A stretch of 64,000 nt of DNA from Streptomyces sp. NBC_01707 (GCF_041438805.1 NZ_CP109190.1:6448001-6512000), one strand, 5' to 3'. Positions 44,939-54,311 are shown, counted from the first letter of the stretch. A program made the numbers and translations. Notes: generated by a model from the letters alone, not told the origin.

Positions 44939-46174
44939 ATGGCCAGAGCGGTTCTGCTGCTGGGTGCCGAAGGCGCCGTGGCCGAGCAACTGGTGGGAGC
45001 GGCCCAGACCCTCGAGATCCACCTGCACATCGCGACCCACCGGGAGTTGTACCGGAGCTGTCCCGACGAACTGCGCAAGCAGCTCGCCGGAACCGTCTTC
45101 ACCGACTTCCGCAGCACGGCGTACGCGGTCGACCAACTCGCCGAGTACTGCGCCCAGGAAGGCATCGGCGGAGTGGCGGTCGACCGGGAGACGCTGTCCC
45201 CGGTCGCCGCAGCGCTGACCGACCGGCTGGGACTGCCTGGCCATGATCCAGTCACGGCACAGTCCGCCCACGGCAGGTGGCAGATGGCGCAGACCCTGCG
45301 CACGCGTGGCGTACCCGGGCCGCGCACGGTGGCGGTCGTCTCCCCCGAGGCCGCCGAGGAGCGGCTGCGGTCGGCCGGCCTCCACTATCCGGTCGTCGTC
45401 AGACCGGCCGAGGGCTCGGGCAGCATCGGGCTGACCCTCGTCGAGACGCCGGACGAGCTGCCCGGAGCGGTCCGGCGCGCCCTGAAATGGCGCGAGGACA
45501 TCACCTACGGAATCCGCTTCGACGCCGTCGCGGTGATCCAGGAGCACCTGAAAGGCGCCGAGTACAGCGTGGAGACCGTGCTGCACCGCGGCGGCTGCAC
45601 GCACCTGGCGATCGTCCGCAGGATGTCCACCGGCGGCCGGAACAGCGAGGAGCTCGGGCGCACTCTGCCCGCCGACGTGGACGAGCTGACCCGGATCACG
45701 ATCCTGGCCACCGTGGAGCGCGGGCTCGCGGCCCTCGGACTGCGGGACGGCATCGCGCACAGCCATCTGAAGATGACGGCAGAGGGTCCCCGGCTCATCG
45801 AGGTGGGGGCGGGACCGCCCGACGGACCCGTCATGGAGATGATCGAGCACGCCACCGGGGTCGGTGTGGCCGCGGCCTATCTCCAGGCCGTCCTCGGCGA
45901 GCTGCCCGACACCCGGCCGACCCGCAGCGGTGCGGTGGCGCTCCGGTTCATCAACACCCCTCGGCACGGTGTCTTCCGCGGTCTGAGCGGCCTCGCCGCC
46001 AGCCCGCACGTCATCGCCGTCCGCTCCTACGCGGAGCCGGGCGACCTGGTGGGCAGCACCCACTCCAAGTACACCCGTCTGGGCCACGTCATCGTCCTGG
46101 CTTCCGGACCGGACCAGGCCGACGCCCGCGCCGACGAGGCCATCGCGGGCATCTCCAGCTGCATCGAAAGCTGA
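44939..46174 (+). CDS. ATP-grasp amide ligase
   Basis: A 411-residue ATP-grasp enzyme. The N-terminal domain is a Rossmann-like substrate domain. The central block has AGLHYPVVVRPAEGSGSIGL (ATP-binding Lys region and Gly loop) and VIQEHLKGAEYSVETVL. The catalytic metal residues are in HSHLKMTAEGPRLIEVGAGP, where the usual ExN is ExG, a slight change. The C-terminal BacD-like lobe ends with a short beta domain. Relatives join an amino acid to another amino acid or acid through an acyl phosphate. It lies 59 bp after the oxygenase. Carbamoyl-type chemistry cannot be excluded. Confidence 0.88.
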   Translation: MARAVLLLGAEGAVAEQLVGAAQTLEIHLHIATHRELYRSCPDELRKQLAGTVFTDFRSTAYAVDQLAEYCAQEGIGGVAVDRETLSPVAAALTDRLGLPGHDPVTAQSAHGRWQMAQTLRTRGVPGPRTVAVVSPEAAEERLRSAGLHYPVVVRPAEGSGSIGLTLVETPDELPGAVRRALKWREDITYGIRFDAVAVIQEHLKGAEYSVETVLHRGGCTHLAIVRRMSTGGRNSEELGRTLPADVDELTRITILATVERGLAALGLRDGIAHSHLKMTAEGPRLIEVGAGPPDGPVMEMIEHATGVGVAAAYLQAVLGELPDTRPTRSGAVALRFINTPRHGVFRGLSGLAASPHVIAVRSYAEPGDLVGSTHSKYTRLGHVIVLASGPDQADARADEAIAGISSCIES

Positions 46175-46288
46175 GCCCCGCCCGGAGAGACCGGCTGTCC
46201 CCCTCTCCGCACCCACCCCTTGAACGGCACCGCCGCATCGCCGCCACGGCGGTGCGGCGGCCTGCCCATGACCGGAGGAACGAGAACC

Positions 46289-47800
46289 ATGAAGGGAACA
46301 CACAGCCCGAGTCCGGTACGCCGGATCCTCGGTGTCGGATGGCGACTGCACGGCGACGGCCGGGCACCGCGACCGGGCGCCGCGGTGATGCCGGACGAGC
46401 GGCTCTCCTGGCCGCGCACGGTGGGCCTCGGAGCCCAGCACGTAGTGGCGATGTTCGGTGCGACATTCGTCTTTCCGGTGGTCATGGGGCTCGACCCGAA
46501 CCTGGCCATCATGATGTCCGGAGTCTCGACCGTTCTGTTTCTGCTGGTGGTTCAGGGCCGGATCCCCAGCTACCTCGGCACCAGTGCCTCGTTCGTCGGC
46601 GCGGTGGCGGCCATCCGGGCGGCCGGCGGCACCACGTCCACCGTCACCGGCGCGATCCTCGTCGCGGGGCTGGTGCTCGCCGCGGTGGGCCTGATCGTCC
46701 ACTTCGCCGGGCCCGGACTGATCAACAAAGCGTTCCCGCCCGTCGTGGCCGGCGCGGTGGTCCTGCTCATCGGGCTCAACCTGGCGCCGGTGGTGGCCGA
46801 CATCTACTGGCCCCAGGACCAGTGGGTGGCTCTCGCGACCATGTGCGTGGTCGTCGTCACGGGCGTGCTGCTGCGCGGATTCTGGAGCAGGCTCGCGGTC
46901 TTCGTCGGTCTGGTCTTCGGATACGCCCTTTCATGGGTGCTGGACCGGACGGCGGGCCCGATCACCGCGCCCGGCGCCACCGGCGAGGTCACCCGCCATC
47001 TGCGGGTGCAGCTCTCCGAGGCCGCATCGGCCCCGTGGTTCGGCCTGCCGACCATGCACGCACCGACGTTCACCGCATCCGCCGCGCTCCTGGTGCTGCC
47101 GGGCGTGATCGCGCTGGTGGCGGAGAACACCGGGCACATCAAGGCGGTGGCCGAGATGACGGGTTCCGACCTCGACCCGGTGCTCGGGCGCGCCATCCTC
47201 GGCGACGGACTGGCCACGGCGGTCTCCTCGGCGGTCGGCGGCGCGCCGACCACGACCTTCGCGGAGAACATCGGGGTGATGGCCGCGACCCGGGTCTACT
47301 CGACCGCCGCGTACTGGATGGCGGCCGCCACGGCTCTGCTGTTCGGCCTGTGCCCCAAGTTCGGCGCGCTCGTCGCGGCCACCCCGGGTGGTGTCCTCGG
47401 GGGCATCACCGTCGTCCTGTACGGGATGATCGGGCTGCTCGGCGCCAAGATCTGGATCAAGTCGGCGGTGGACTTCGCGGACCCGGTGAACCTGGTCCCG
47501 ATCGCAGCCGGCGCGGTGCTGGGCATCGGAGGGGTCTCGATCGAGGTGACGGACACCTTCTCGGTCAGCGGCATAGCCCTGGGCACCCTCGTCACCCTCC
47601 TCGGTTACCACGTCCTGGCGGCCCTGCGGCGTCCTGCCGCCGAGTCGGCTGCGGAGTCCCGTCCGAGCCCCGTCGCGCAGCCAGGCGTTGCCGCGCCCAG
47701 GACGCCGGCTCCCACCGACCGGCTCGCCCCGGCCCCGGTCCAGGAGCCCGCGCCCGCCCTCCTCGAGCCCAGCCCGGCTCCGGCGGTCACGGCCTCCTAG
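46289..47800 (+). CDS. NCS2-family nucleobase:cation symporter (uracil/xanthine permease)
   Basis: A 503-residue membrane protein with about 12-14 helices. The NAT/NCS2 pattern is clear: GLGAQHVVAMFGATFVFPVV at TM1, the QGRIPSYLGTSASFVG loop with the substrate residues, and TTTFAENIGVMAATRVYS near TM10. The C-terminal 50 residues are a Pro/Ala-rich tail. Bases such as uracil, thymine or xanthine are the known substrates. In this locus it may take up a precursor base, recover the shunt base, or give immunity. GGAGG precedes the ATG, and a 9-bp hairpin (46227-46255) lies between it and the ATP-grasp gene. Confidence 0.9.
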   Translation: MKGTHSPSPVRRILGVGWRLHGDGRAPRPGAAVMPDERLSWPRTVGLGAQHVVAMFGATFVFPVVMGLDPNLAIMMSGVSTVLFLLVVQGRIPSYLGTSASFVGAVAAIRAAGGTTSTVTGAILVAGLVLAAVGLIVHFAGPGLINKAFPPVVAGAVVLLIGLNLAPVVADIYWPQDQWVALATMCVVVVTGVLLRGFWSRLAVFVGLVFGYALSWVLDRTAGPITAPGATGEVTRHLRVQLSEAASAPWFGLPTMHAPTFTASAALLVLPGVIALVAENTGHIKAVAEMTGSDLDPVLGRAILGDGLATAVSSAVGGAPTTTFAENIGVMAATRVYSTAAYWMAAATALLFGLCPKFGALVAATPGGVLGGITVVLYGMIGLLGAKIWIKSAVDFADPVNLVPIAAGAVLGIGGVSIEVTDTFSVSGIALGTLVTLLGYHVLAALRRPAAESAAESRPSPVAQPGVAAPRTPAPTDRLAPAPVQEPAPALLEPSPAPAVTAS

Positions 47801-47807
47801 GGTCTTT

Positions 47808-47852
47808 CGTGTGGATCAGGCTGAGCCCGGCGAGCCCAGCATGATCCACACG
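47808..47852. repeat. Long inverted repeat after the permease gene
   Basis: CGTGTGGATCA and its exact complement (11 bp) flank a 23-nt loop rich in GCC/GGC. It begins eight bases after the permease stop codon (GGTCTTTCG context). Similar GGTCTTTCGT..GGATCA hairpins occur repeatedly in Streptomyces genomes as REP-like or IS-end sequences, from memory. It may also serve as a transcription terminator. Confidence 0.6.
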
Positions 47853-47910
47853 TGAGGCCCTGGAGCAGGTCGGCGAGGCTCATCGACCAGCTGTCGCTAC
47901 GGCGCACCTG

Positions 47911-47956
47911 CAGCCGGGGTGTGAAGTGATCCCAGGATCACTTCACACCCCGGCTG
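47911..47956. terminator. Perfect 22-bp inverted repeat between convergent genes
   Basis: Two perfect 22-nt arms starting CAGCCGGGGTGTGAAG are separated by only two bases (CA at 47933-47934). The right arm contains the stop codon of the LuxR-type gene, so the end of that gene is encoded inside the hairpin. Its position between two convergent genes fits a bidirectional terminator; its perfection and length are beyond the ordinary. Confidence 0.75.
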
Positions 47957-48992
47957 TTTCGCCTGCCTCGGGAGCCGGGCCGCCACCGGCCAACTGACCC
48001 AGTCGGTATCCGAGTTGGAATCGGCTCTCGGCTTTGAGATCGGCCTTGAGTTTGGCCAGGTGGGTGGCGTAGGCGCGGGTGCTGAGCCCGATCCGCTTGG
48101 CGATGGCATTGTCGCTGTCCCCATGGATGAGGCACCTGATAATGGTCTCGCGCAACACGGCACTGATATGGCTCGATTCATTCGGAGTCCGAGATCCCTG
48201 AAAGGGCTTGGCGCGCTGCCAGTTGCGCTCGAAGACCTCGGTGAGGAATCGCACCACGGCCGGTTCCCTGATAATGACGGCCTGGTCCCGCTCGGTGTCG
48301 GCAGGGACGAATGCCATGCTCCGGTCGACGATGATCAACCGGTCGAAGAACTCGTCGAGAGTACGGACCTGGGCGCCCAGCGACGTCATTTCGGTCACGT
48401 ATTCACGGGTGGGCCCGTCATGCCAGGCGGTGTGCTGGTAGAGCGTCCGCACCTCCACCCCGCGGTCGAGCAGCTCGGCGGTCTGCTGACGTATCTGCTC
48501 GAGCGTGGCCTTGGGCCGGCCGCCCCCGGGCTGGGCGGTGAACAGCTCCGACGTGCTCTGCTGCACACTCTCGTTGACGATGGCGCTGATCGCGGCCTTG
48601 CCCTGGATGCGGACGATGGACTCGCTGCCCTGTGGTCCCGCGGTGTGCCGGGAGTCGACGATGAGGGGTCGTAGCAGGTCCGTGAGGTTCCGGGCCTCCT
48701 CCAGCATGGTCAACGCGGAAGAACGCAGCAGCGCTCCGATCCGTGCCTCCACGATGCCGGGCTCCACCGCGACGAAGTGCGAGGGGGAGGAGGTGTCCTC
48801 GCGGACCATCCCCATGGACAGGAGCTCATCCATGATCTCGCGATCCTCGCGGACGCCGTCCGCGGGGCACACCGACGGGCCGTCCGACCGCTCCCGCTCG
48901 GACTGCGCACCCGAGTCCTTCCGGAGGAGTTCGACGTACGTGGCGCGCGCCTTCGTGCTGGGTATGGGCACCACTGGCTTTGCCGGATACAT
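47943..48992 (-). CDS. LuxR-type regulator with TrmB/phospholipase D-like sensor part (copy 1)
   Basis: A 349-residue regulator without a receiver domain. The N-terminal third is a winged-helix-like region (VREDREIMDELLSMGMV). The middle has a PLD-like fold part with GVEVRTLYQHTAWHDG and FDRLIIVDRSMAFVP. The C-terminal HTH is CLIHGDSDNAIAKRIGLSTR and then AYATHLAKLKADL. ATG 48992 is chosen because CGGAG lies 7 nt upstream; a TTG two codons earlier is less good. It is convergent with the permease and lies beside a second copy of the same architecture, so both probably control the cluster. Confidence 0.82.
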   Translation of the reverse strand: MYPAKPVVPIPSTKARATYVELLRKDSGAQSERERSDGPSVCPADGVREDREIMDELLSMGMVREDTSSPSHFVAVEPGIVEARIGALLRSSALTMLEEARNLTDLLRPLIVDSRHTAGPQGSESIVRIQGKAAISAIVNESVQQSTSELFTAQPGGGRPKATLEQIRQQTAELLDRGVEVRTLYQHTAWHDGPTREYVTEMTSLGAQVRTLDEFFDRLIIVDRSMAFVPADTERDQAVIIREPAVVRFLTEVFERNWQRAKPFQGSRTPNESSHISAVLRETIIRCLIHGDSDNAIAKRIGLSTRAYATHLAKLKADLKAESRFQLGYRLGQLAGGGPAPEAGETAGV

Positions 48993-49245
48993 AGCCAACT
49001 CCGTTGAGAGTATTGGTGATCACGCAGAAGGAGGCGGAGTGTAGCTCCCATGGGCCGAGTGCCGATAGTGAGCCGAATCCGCCGCCGACAGAGCAGGGTT
49101 GTGTGCCTGCTGCATGGGCATTGTGCCTGTTCGTCCGCTGAGCGGTGAACAGAACGCGCCTATTTCACAGAGATGTCAAATAGCCGTCGGATGCCGGCCG
49201 ACGGTGAAGCCGTGACCCGGCGGCCCGCCCGGAACCGCAGGCGCG

Positions 49246-50298
49246 TCAATCCGTCCCGGATGTGCCGGGATCGTCGCCTTCTCCCAGCGAAATCCCCAAT
49301 TGCCAAGCCCGGAACCCGGCTTGGAAGCGGCTCTCCACCCCCAGCTCGTCGGTGATCTCCTTCACGTGCCGGCGGAAGGTCCGCGTCGCCATCCCCAGCC
49401 GCTTGGCAATCACCTCGTCCTTCAGGCCGGTCGCCATCAGGCGCAGGATCGAGGTCTTCAAGTCCTCAGTGGATGGCTGGAATTCGGCCTGATGGGCGTC
49501 AAAGGGCCGGCCCGACTCCCAGAGGCTCTCGAACATCCGGTACAGGAAACCCACCACCGTCGGGTCGGTGACCACCGAGGCCCCCTGCGGCCGGCCCGCG
49601 GCCCGGGGTTGCGGGACGAACGCGGTCTCCCGGTCGAAGACGATGATCCGGTCGAACGCCTCGGCGGTGGTGCGGATCCGGGCCCCGGCCGCGGAGACCG
49701 ACCGCACATAGGCCTGCGTCGACAGGCTCGCCCGGGCGGTGTGCTGGTAGAGGGTGCGCAGCCGCACCCCTCTCTCCAGCATCGACAGACTCTCCGCGAC
49801 GATCGAGCTCAGCGTGTCGGGGTCGCGGCCGCCGCCCGGCTGGATGGAGACCATCTCCTCGGTGCACAGCCGGGTCATCATCGACAACTCGCGGCGCACC
49901 TCGGCGGGATCGTCGAAGGAGCGCAGCCCGTCCGAGGTGCGCCCGGCACGGCTGTGCTCCGCGAACAGTGACGCCAGAGGCCGAAGTTGGGCGTGCATAC
50001 GGGTCAGCTCTTGCTGCCGCTGCCGGATCTCCTGCTCCAACGGTGCCCGCGCGAGCATCTCGGCGATCGCCGGGTCCGCCGGCAGCAGTTCGCCGCCGTC
50101 GGCACTGGACACAAGCAACCCGAGTTCCAGTAGGTTGTCGCGCGCAAGAGTCAACTCGCTTATGGACAGGCCCAATTCGGCCGCAGCGTCGTCCGCGTCG
50201 CGGAGCCCGCCGTTCCGCAGCGCCCATTCATAGACGGACAGCGAGACTGGCTCGAGAATGAGCGCCGAGGCGCCGCGTTGTGTCCCTGAACGCGCCAT
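49246..50298 (-). CDS. LuxR-type regulator with TrmB/phospholipase D-like sensor part (copy 2)
   Basis: A 350-residue paralogue of the neighbouring regulator. The N-terminal wHTH is more complete (YEWALRNGGLRDADDAAAEL, SISELTLARDNLLELGLL). A coiled segment follows (LEQEIRQRQQELTRMHAQL), then the shared GVRLRTLYQHTARASLS and FDRIIVFDRETAFVPQ, and an HTH LMATGLKDEVIAKRLGMATR. It is divergent from the ATP-grasp gene at 50441 across a 142-bp promoter region and is therefore the best candidate for direct control of the right-hand operon. No ligand can be deduced. The 253 bp between the two regulators hold no gene that I see. Confidence 0.83.
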   Translation of the reverse strand: MARSGTQRGASALILEPVSLSVYEWALRNGGLRDADDAAAELGLSISELTLARDNLLELGLLVSSADGGELLPADPAIAEMLARAPLEQEIRQRQQELTRMHAQLRPLASLFAEHSRAGRTSDGLRSFDDPAEVRRELSMMTRLCTEEMVSIQPGGGRDPDTLSSIVAESLSMLERGVRLRTLYQHTARASLSTQAYVRSVSAAGARIRTTAEAFDRIIVFDRETAFVPQPRAAGRPQGASVVTDPTVVGFLYRMFESLWESGRPFDAHQAEFQPSTEDLKTSILRLMATGLKDEVIAKRLGMATRTFRRHVKEITDELGVESRFQAGFRAWQLGISLGEGDDPGTSGTD

Positions 50299-50440
50299 TT
50301 GTCGAGATCCTCTTCCGGTCTGGCCAGCTTAGGACACCGAGTATCTCTCCAACTGAGCCGCTGTTGCTGGCAAAGTCTTCATATCGCGCTGTACAGCACG
50401 GTCGATCTGAACGACCGAGGTTCCCCGGAAGGGTGAAGCA

Positions 50441-51730
50441 ATGCGCCGAATCGCATTCCTGCGATCCATTGAGATTCAGCAGACAAAGCCTTTTCTCACA
50501 GCCCTTGAGGCACGTCTTCAGCGGGAGGACACCGAAGCGAAACTCTTCTACACGGACGGCGAGTGCGGACCCGATGACTTCCCCGGTGAATCGGAGAAGA
50601 TAGCCGGTGACATATCCGCCGACGAACTCGCCAAGAAGGTCATAGGCTGGGGCGCCCACGGAGTGATCTCCCTCTCCATCGCGGACGAGAACGCCCTGCG
50701 TGACTCGGTGGTGCGGCGCCGCCTGGAGACCGTGGGAATTCCCATGGTGGCGCACAGCCTCGCCGCCACCAGCCTCACCGCCAACAAGTGGGAGACGAAG
50801 CGGCTGCTGGAGGAGCACGGATTCGACATTCCGCCCGGAGTGCTCGTGGACAGCGATGTACTCGCCGGTCGTGGTCTGCGCATTCCCGCGTACGTCGACT
50901 CGATCCTGATCCAGACCGCCGACATGGGATATCCCGTGCTCAGCAAGCCGCTCTGGGACTGCATGGGTGCCGGCATGGTGCCGCTGGCCGACGAAGCGGA
51001 ACTGGAACGGCACCTGGCCGAACCGCACAGCGGAAACTTCATCCTGGAACGCTGTGTGTCCGGTGAGATCTGCTCGGTGGAAGTGGTCGGCGCCCGCGGA
51101 CAGTACGTGGTCCACCCGGTGGTGTGGCAGGGGCCGGCGGAGATCGGCCCCGTCTTCAACTTCGGCCGACTGCGCTATGTGGCACCGCGCCGGGAGGCGG
51201 ATCTGGCATTCGCCCCGGTGGCCGAGAAACTCAAGAAGCTCGCTCAGGACCTGGATCTGCACGGAGCGGTCGGGCTGGACATGATTTACGAGGACGGGAT
51301 CTACCGGATTCTCGAAATCAACCCGCGGGTCACCGGAACGACCACCCCCTGCATAGCCTCCACCGGCTTCAACACGTACGACTGCCTGCTCTCGATCCTG
51401 GACGGTACCTGGCCGGACGAGGCGGACCACGGCCACGGCCTCCAGCGGGTGTGCCTGCAGTTCCCGGTGCGCGAACTCTCCCCGGAATTCGTGCGCGACC
51501 TGACCCGCGAACTGGACGTCGTACGGACGCAGTCGCTCAATATCGACGGCGTCGACCACCCCAACGTGATCATCACCTGCGAGCTCGACGACCGGGCGGA
51601 ACTCCCGGCGAAGCTCGAATCGCTCTGGCAGCGCCACGAATTCACCGACCGGTCATTCCTGCGGCAGATCGCGGCGGCCGTAGGAGTGGCCGTCCCGGAA
51701 CCGGCGGAGACCGCTGTGGCAACGGCATGA
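50441..51730 (+). CDS. ATP-grasp amide ligase
   Basis: A 429-residue ATP-grasp enzyme. The N-terminal domain opens RRIAFLRSIEIQQTKPF. The ATP site is in TADMGYPVLSKPLWDCMGAG and NFILERCVSGEICSVEVVG. The metal-binding Asp/Glu/Asn are in AVGLDMIYEDGIYRILEINP followed by RVTGTTT, a complete ExN motif like that of carbamoyl-phosphate synthase or D-Ala ligase relatives. It starts the right-hand operon of the cluster (ATP-grasp, MFS, two ATP-grasps, dioxygenase) from the promoter shared with the LuxR-type gene. The substrate pair is unknown. It is the most divergent of the four intact ligases here. Confidence 0.87.
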   Translation: MRRIAFLRSIEIQQTKPFLTALEARLQREDTEAKLFYTDGECGPDDFPGESEKIAGDISADELAKKVIGWGAHGVISLSIADENALRDSVVRRRLETVGIPMVAHSLAATSLTANKWETKRLLEEHGFDIPPGVLVDSDVLAGRGLRIPAYVDSILIQTADMGYPVLSKPLWDCMGAGMVPLADEAELERHLAEPHSGNFILERCVSGEICSVEVVGARGQYVVHPVVWQGPAEIGPVFNFGRLRYVAPRREADLAFAPVAEKLKKLAQDLDLHGAVGLDMIYEDGIYRILEINPRVTGTTTPCIASTGFNTYDCLLSILDGTWPDEADHGHGLQRVCLQFPVRELSPEFVRDLTRELDVVRTQSLNIDGVDHPNVIITCELDDRAELPAKLESLWQRHEFTDRSFLRQIAAAVGVAVPEPAETAVATA

Positions 51731-51778
51731 AGAAAACCGAAGTGTGGGAGAAAGAGATGAAGGAAACGGCAGGCAGCC

Positions 51779-53002
51779 ATGCGGATTGACGGCTATCGCA
51801 AGGTCGTGAGCCGGCCAGGTATCGGTCTGCTCATGCTCCTCGGGTTCTTCTCGAAGATCGCGGTGGTGGCGATCCCCGTCGTGATGAACCTGGGCGTCGT
51901 GTTCGGCCTCGACCGAGGCTTCGGGGCCGCCGGCCTGGTGATCGCGCTGTGGACGGTGGGCGTGGCGATCGGCGGTCCGGTACAGGGCCGCATGATGGAC
52001 AGGTACGGCGTACGGCCCGTACTCATCGTCTCGCTGACCGGCCAGGCGCTCTTCTGGGGGATCGGCCCCAGCATGTCCTACGGGGTGCTGTCGGTGGCCG
52101 CCGTCGGCTGCGGACTCCTCAACCTCCCGGGGTTCGCCGTCGTGCGGCTGAGGCTCGCCGTAGCCATCCCGGAGGAGCAGCGGCACACCGCCTTCGCGCT
52201 CGACGCCATGACGTCCAACATCTCGTACATGGTGGGCCCGGCGCTCGGGGTGACCGTGGCGACCACCGTCTCCAGCGATGTCTCGATGCGGGGCCTCGGC
52301 CTGATCGTCGCACTCGCCGGGGCGGGCCTGGCCCTGCTCAACCCCCAGGTCCGCGACTTCGCCAAGGAGACCGGCAGCGAGCCGGCCCCCCGCATGAGGT
52401 TCCGCCAGTGGTTCAAGCCCGCGCTCGTCCCGGTCCTCGTGGCCACCACCGCCACCACTCTGGCGACCGCCGGCTACGAGACGGCGATCGTGGGCGGCCT
52501 GCGCGACTCGGGGCAGGTCGAATGGGCCGGCCTCGTCCTCACGGTCTGCGGGTTCTGCTCCTTCATCGGTGCGCTCCTGTACGGCACGCTGAAACGGCCG
52601 CCGCACTTCGCCCTCATCTCGGCACTGGTGGGTCTCACGACCGTGGTCGGCGGCTTCGCCACCGGCGACTGGCGCCTGCTGTGCCTGGCCATGGTGCTGC
52701 CGGCCGCTCTCTGCTCGCCCTCCTTCGCGGCGACCGGCGGCGCCGCGAGCGGGCTGGCCCCGGCCGGGGCCCGAGGCGTCGTGATGGGCATCTACAGCGC
52801 CTCCCTCACCCTCGGCAACAGCATCGGTGCCCCCCTGTCCGGGGCGATCCAGGACGCCAGGAGCCCACTCTGGGCCTTCGTGGTCATCGGCCTCACCAGC
52901 GCAGCCCTCTCCGGTGTCGCCCTCGGCTGGACCGCCTGGCTGGCTCGCAGGCCGGCCGCCGAGCCGCAGAACACACCGGTACTCGCCGACGCCGCCGCCT
53001 GA
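51779..53002 (+). CDS. MFS transporter (probable exporter)
   Basis: A 407-residue major-facilitator protein with twelve predicted helices. The loop between TM2 and TM3 reads GGPVQGRMMDRYGVRPVL, the MFS signature-A form. The middle loop carries DFAKETGSEPAPRMRFRQWF, and the second half starts LVPVLVATTATTLATAGYE. Drug or metabolite:proton antiport is the usual role of such proteins in biosynthetic loci. It lies 48 bp after one ATP-grasp gene and 48 bp before the next. Export of the final product is inferred from position only. Confidence 0.87.
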   Translation: MRIDGYRKVVSRPGIGLLMLLGFFSKIAVVAIPVVMNLGVVFGLDRGFGAAGLVIALWTVGVAIGGPVQGRMMDRYGVRPVLIVSLTGQALFWGIGPSMSYGVLSVAAVGCGLLNLPGFAVVRLRLAVAIPEEQRHTAFALDAMTSNISYMVGPALGVTVATTVSSDVSMRGLGLIVALAGAGLALLNPQVRDFAKETGSEPAPRMRFRQWFKPALVPVLVATTATTLATAGYETAIVGGLRDSGQVEWAGLVLTVCGFCSFIGALLYGTLKRPPHFALISALVGLTTVVGGFATGDWRLLCLAMVLPAALCSPSFAATGGAASGLAPAGARGVVMGIYSASLTLGNSIGAPLSGAIQDARSPLWAFVVIGLTSAALSGVALGWTAWLARRPAAEPQNTPVLADAAA

Positions 53003-53050
53003 CGGCAGACACCTCATACCACCTCTCGTGCACAGCAGTTGGAGACCTGA

Positions 53051-54307
53051 ATGGACACCAAGGGTTACGTCGTCATCGTCGACGCATTCGCCCCGGCCCG
53101 GTTCTTCCCGCCGGAGTTCCACGAAGCGGGCTACGCATGCGTGCGGGTGCAGAGCACCCCTGAGATCCCCCCGGCCTTCGCCGGCTCCCTCGACCTGACG
53201 CTCTACGCCGACAACATCGTCCACACCGGGGACCTCGACGAGACCGTACGGGCCGCGGGTGCGTACGAACCGGTGGCGGTCTTCGCCGGCAGCGAGTTCG
53301 GTGTCGAGTTCGCCGACCGGCTCAGCGAGGCCATGGGCCTGCCGACCAACGGTACGCAGCTCAGCGCCGCGCGCCGCGACAAGTTCACGATGATCGAGAC
53401 GATCAAGGCCGCCGGAGTGCGTGGAGCCAGGCAGCTGCTCGCCACAAGTGCCGACGAACTTTCCCGGTGGCACAAGGAGTTGGGCACCCGTGTCGTGGTC
53501 AAGCCGCTCAAGAGCGCGGGCAACGACGGCGTCAGGTTCTGCGCCACCCCCGAGGAGAGCGCGGCCGCCTTCCTCGAACTCACCGGCGCGGAGAACCTGT
53601 TCAGCCAGCGCAACGAGGGTGTCGTCGCCCAGGAGCACCTCTTCGGCGGCGAGTACATGGTCAACACCGTCAGCCGCGACGGCAAGCACCATGTCACCGA
53701 CATCATCGCCACCACCCGCATCTCCGTGAACGGCGTTCATGACATCAGCAACTCCTGCTACCTGCTCCCCCGCCACGGCGAGGCGCAGGACCAGCTCGTC
53801 CCGTACGCGTTCGAAGTCCTCGACGCACTGGGCGTGCGGCACGGCCCCTCGCACATCGAGCTGAAGCTCACCCCCTCAGGGCCCGTGCTCATCGAGATGG
53901 GTGCCCGCATCTGTGGCGGAGACCTGCCGCACTACGTGCAGCTGGCGACCGGCGAGTCCCCCTTCGACTGGACCGTCGACGCCTTCGTGCGGCCGGAGCG
54001 CTTCCACGAACGCCATGACGACGACTACGAGATCCAGCGGTACTTCGCCTCGGTCGGCCTGGTCTCCGCCAAGGCCGGGCAGCTGGAGTCGCTGCGCCAC
54101 CTCAAGGAGATCGAGGAGCTCGAGAGCTTCCACGACCTGTCGCAGTTCGTCCCGCTCGGCGGCGTGGTCGTCCCCACGGTCAACGACAGCACCTACGTCG
54201 GTTTCGTGCGGCTCTTCCACGAGCTCGAGGAAGTCGTCATGCGTGACATCAACACCATCCACTACCTGGACGGCGACGGAATGTACGCACTCTCCGAGGA
54301 GTCCTGA
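53051..54307 (+). CDS. ATP-grasp amide ligase
   Basis: A 418-residue ATP-grasp protein. The N domain starts YVVIVDAFAPARFFPPEF. The nucleotide site is GTRVVVKPLKSAGNDGVRF, then VVAQEHLFGGEYMVNTV. The metal/phosphate site is HIELKLTPSGPVLIEMGARI followed by CGG, where the last ligand of ExN is again altered (EMGAR, as in the BacD/L-amino-acid ligase group). The C-terminal about 100 residues form the BacD-like lid. It is separated from the next ATP-grasp gene by only four bases, so they are co-translated and perhaps act on successive bonds. Confidence 0.88.
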   Translation: MDTKGYVVIVDAFAPARFFPPEFHEAGYACVRVQSTPEIPPAFAGSLDLTLYADNIVHTGDLDETVRAAGAYEPVAVFAGSEFGVEFADRLSEAMGLPTNGTQLSAARRDKFTMIETIKAAGVRGARQLLATSADELSRWHKELGTRVVVKPLKSAGNDGVRFCATPEESAAAFLELTGAENLFSQRNEGVVAQEHLFGGEYMVNTVSRDGKHHVTDIIATTRISVNGVHDISNSCYLLPRHGEAQDQLVPYAFEVLDALGVRHGPSHIELKLTPSGPVLIEMGARICGGDLPHYVQLATGESPFDWTVDAFVRPERFHERHDDDYEIQRYFASVGLVSAKAGQLESLRHLKEIEELESFHDLSQFVPLGGVVVPTVNDSTYVGFVRLFHELEEVVMRDINTIHYLDGDGMYALSEES

Positions 54308-54311
54308 CCCC

